A DNA stretch of 40,884 bases, taken from NCBI RefSeq assembly GCF_900188445.1, contig NZ_FZOR01000061.1:1-40884 (forward strand), given 5' to 3'. Under the pieces are notes generated by a model. The model was not told the DNA's origin and searched no databases. It was given only the letters and a program-made list of their open reading frames with translations. Both the position numbers and the translations under genes were made by a program. The DNA comes from Actinomadura meyerae. GTDB lineage: Bacteria; Actinomycetota; Actinomycetes; Streptosporangiales; Streptosporangiaceae. Shown here in pieces: positions 40,076 through 40,884 of the stretch (the stretch's first letter is position 1; each line of letters opens with the position of its first letter).

Positions 40076-40597
40076 CTACCGCCTATCGGACCCGGACGCC
40101 GCCACACCGGCGTCCCCGTGCGGAGCATCGCCGCCGGTGACGGACGCGGCGGGTTCCGTCAGCCGTGTCTGCGTCGTCTCCAGCCGTTCCACGACGAGTT
40201 CGGCGAAGCGGCGCGTCAGGTCGTGGCCCAGGGAGGGGTCGACGGCGCAGAACGTCCGGACGAGGCGTCCGTCGAACTCGATGGCCCGTACCGGGGTGGC
40301 GGCCACGCCGCCGAAATGCCACTGGTGCGGGCGGAAGAGCCACGACCAGCCCAGCACGGAGCCCGGGCCGAAGGCGTCGATGACCACGGTGCCGCCCCGG
40401 GGCGTTCGCAGGTCGACGATCACGGTCCCGTCTTGGACGAGCCAGAACCGCTCCGCCGGCTCGGACTGGCCGAAGACGCGCCTCCCCGCCGCGAATCCGG
40501 TGCACCGGGCCGCCGTCGCAAGCCTGCGCAGGTCGGCGGCCCCCATGCCGTGCAGGAACGGTTCGCGCGCGAGATCCGCGCTGGTCACAGTGCGCAT
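40076..40597 (-). CDS. Cyclic-nucleotide-binding domain protein without HTH
   Basis: 173 residues. A cupin-like cNMP domain (about 10-125) has FLHGMGAADLRRLATAARC, GRRVFGQSEPAERFWLVQDG and GGTVVIDAFGPGSVLGWSWLF. A helix resembling the CRP dimerisation helix follows (FAELVVERLETTQTRL), then a low-complexity tail. There is no DNA-binding domain, so it is a sensor module rather than a CRP regulator. The FGPGSVLGWSWL loop replaces the usual phosphate-binding GE(L/I)A..., so cAMP binding is doubtful. GGGGGAG precedes ATG 40597. It is divergent from the response regulator. Confidence 0.83.
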   Translation of the reverse strand: MRTVTSADLAREPFLHGMGAADLRRLATAARCTGFAAGRRVFGQSEPAERFWLVQDGTVIVDLRTPRGGTVVIDAFGPGSVLGWSWLFRPHQWHFGGVAATPVRAIEFDGRLVRTFCAVDPSLGHDLTRRFAELVVERLETTQTRLTEPAASVTGGDAPHGDAGVAASGSDRR

Positions 40598-40679
40598 CCG
40601 ACTCCCCCCTCGTTCGTCGCAGCCTCCATCCCATCCGGGGACGCGCCGCCGCCACAGGGCCGAAGGGCCCGTCGTGGCC

Positions 40680-40693
40680 GGGACCTCAGCCGC
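40680..40693. promoter_or_regulatory. Weak DosR-box-like site
   Basis: GGGACCTCAGCCGC agrees with GGGACTWWAGTCCC at about 10 of 14 positions, the first half being perfect. It lies in the divergent gap between the cyclic-nucleotide-binding gene and the DevR-like gene. Confidence 0.3.
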
Positions 40694-40752
40694 CCGAGGG
40701 CCGTCTTCGACCGGGTAACGTCCGGGCATCACCGGAGATGAAGGATGATGCG

Positions 40753-40884
40753 ATGACCGGTCCGAACCGTGAGGTCTCCAAGATGATCAGGGTGTTCCTG
40801 CTGGACGACCACGAGGTCGTCCGCCGCGGGGTCGCGGCGCTGCTGTCGGCCGAGGACGACATCGAGATCGTCGGCGAGGCCGGC
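40753..40884 (+). CDS. DevR/NarL-type response regulator, N-terminal fragment
   Basis: 44 codons before the window ends. After a short lead, IRVFLLDDHEVVRRGVAALL is the start of a NarL/FixJ receiver domain (acidic pair DD then H-E-V-V-R-R-G), closely resembling the DevR/DosR opening; SAEDDIEIVGEAG follows. The phosphoryl-accepting Asp and the LuxR HTH lie beyond the window. ATG 40753 has AAGGA 7 nt upstream; ATG 40738 and ATG 40783 are alternatives. It is the likely controller of the neighbouring Usp, PPOX, CBS and CoA-binding genes. Confidence 0.85.
   Translation, partial: MTGPNREVSKMIRVFLLDDHEVVRRGVAALLSAEDDIEIVGEAG

Noticed and set aside
40076..40597. CRP/FNR transcription factor
   Set aside because: The product ends after the dimer-like helix with a low-complexity tail. 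There is no winged-helix domain.
1..40884. tRNA, rRNA, riboswitch or prophage attachment sites
   Set aside because: I saw no tRNA cloverleaf, rRNA core or recognisable riboswitch sequence. This was by eye only; a covariance-model search would settle it.

Overview
The window is chromosomal DNA from a high-GC, filamentous-type actinobacterium. GC is very high in most genes, GTG and TTG starts and 4-base ATGA/GTGA gene overlaps are frequent, and the gene content fits (AraC/GlxA, TetR and CsoR/CstR regulators, a DevR-like response regulator, DUF5713, trypsin-STAND-WD40 proteins). A Thermomonosporaceae/Streptosporangiales-type host is my guess; no rRNA or tRNA is present to test it.

Layout. 1-5.8 kb: a RidA-like start behind a long palindromic operator; a four-gene leftward operon (RibD/DHFR-like reductase, AraC regulator, membrane-anchored tandem DJ-1 protein, FAD monooxygenase), divergent from a GlxA-type regulator. 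5.9-14.5 kb: YkvA-like membrane protein; ABC permease/ATPase/TetR efflux operon with a perfect operator; a MazG-Nudix fusion; a leaderless ArsR-YbaK pair; an AraC gene overlapping an MFS gene tail to tail; an enoyl-CoA hydratase gene broken by an in-frame TGA; DUF5713. 14.6-21.2 kb: an island of visibly lower GC that looks like an RiPP/conflict system. A Trypco1 gene is divergent from a tightly coupled operon of a radical SAM/SPASM cyclophane-type maturase, a 78-residue precursor with six Trp-X-(N/D/K) triads plus one Phe-Asp-Asn, and a 1408-residue trypsin-STAND-WD40 protein. This is the most interesting part of the window.

21.3-33 kb: an NmrA-type oxidoreductase behind a MerR/SoxR-type promoter with a 19-bp spacer; a secreted tyrosine phosphatase; a truncated MarR gene; an exopolysaccharide operon (Pro-rich membrane protein, polysaccharide deacetylase-GT2 synthase, GH9 lipoprotein); an AraC/LysE divergent pair; an exported YtcJ-type amidohydrolase; and several gene remnants. 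33.3-36.6 kb: a persulfide-detoxification operon with palindromic CstR-type operators, a YgaP-like rhodanese, a TauE/SafE permease fused in frame to a CstB-like persulfide dioxygenase-rhodanese, and CstR itself. 36.6-40.9 kb: a dormancy/hypoxia-like set (CBS pair, TetR, lone CoA-binding domain, tandem universal stress protein, PPOX-fold protein, cyclic-nucleotide-binding protein, start of a DevR/NarL response regulator) with DosR-box-like sites in several intergenic gaps.

All functional calls rest on reading motifs and gene order. No database search was run.
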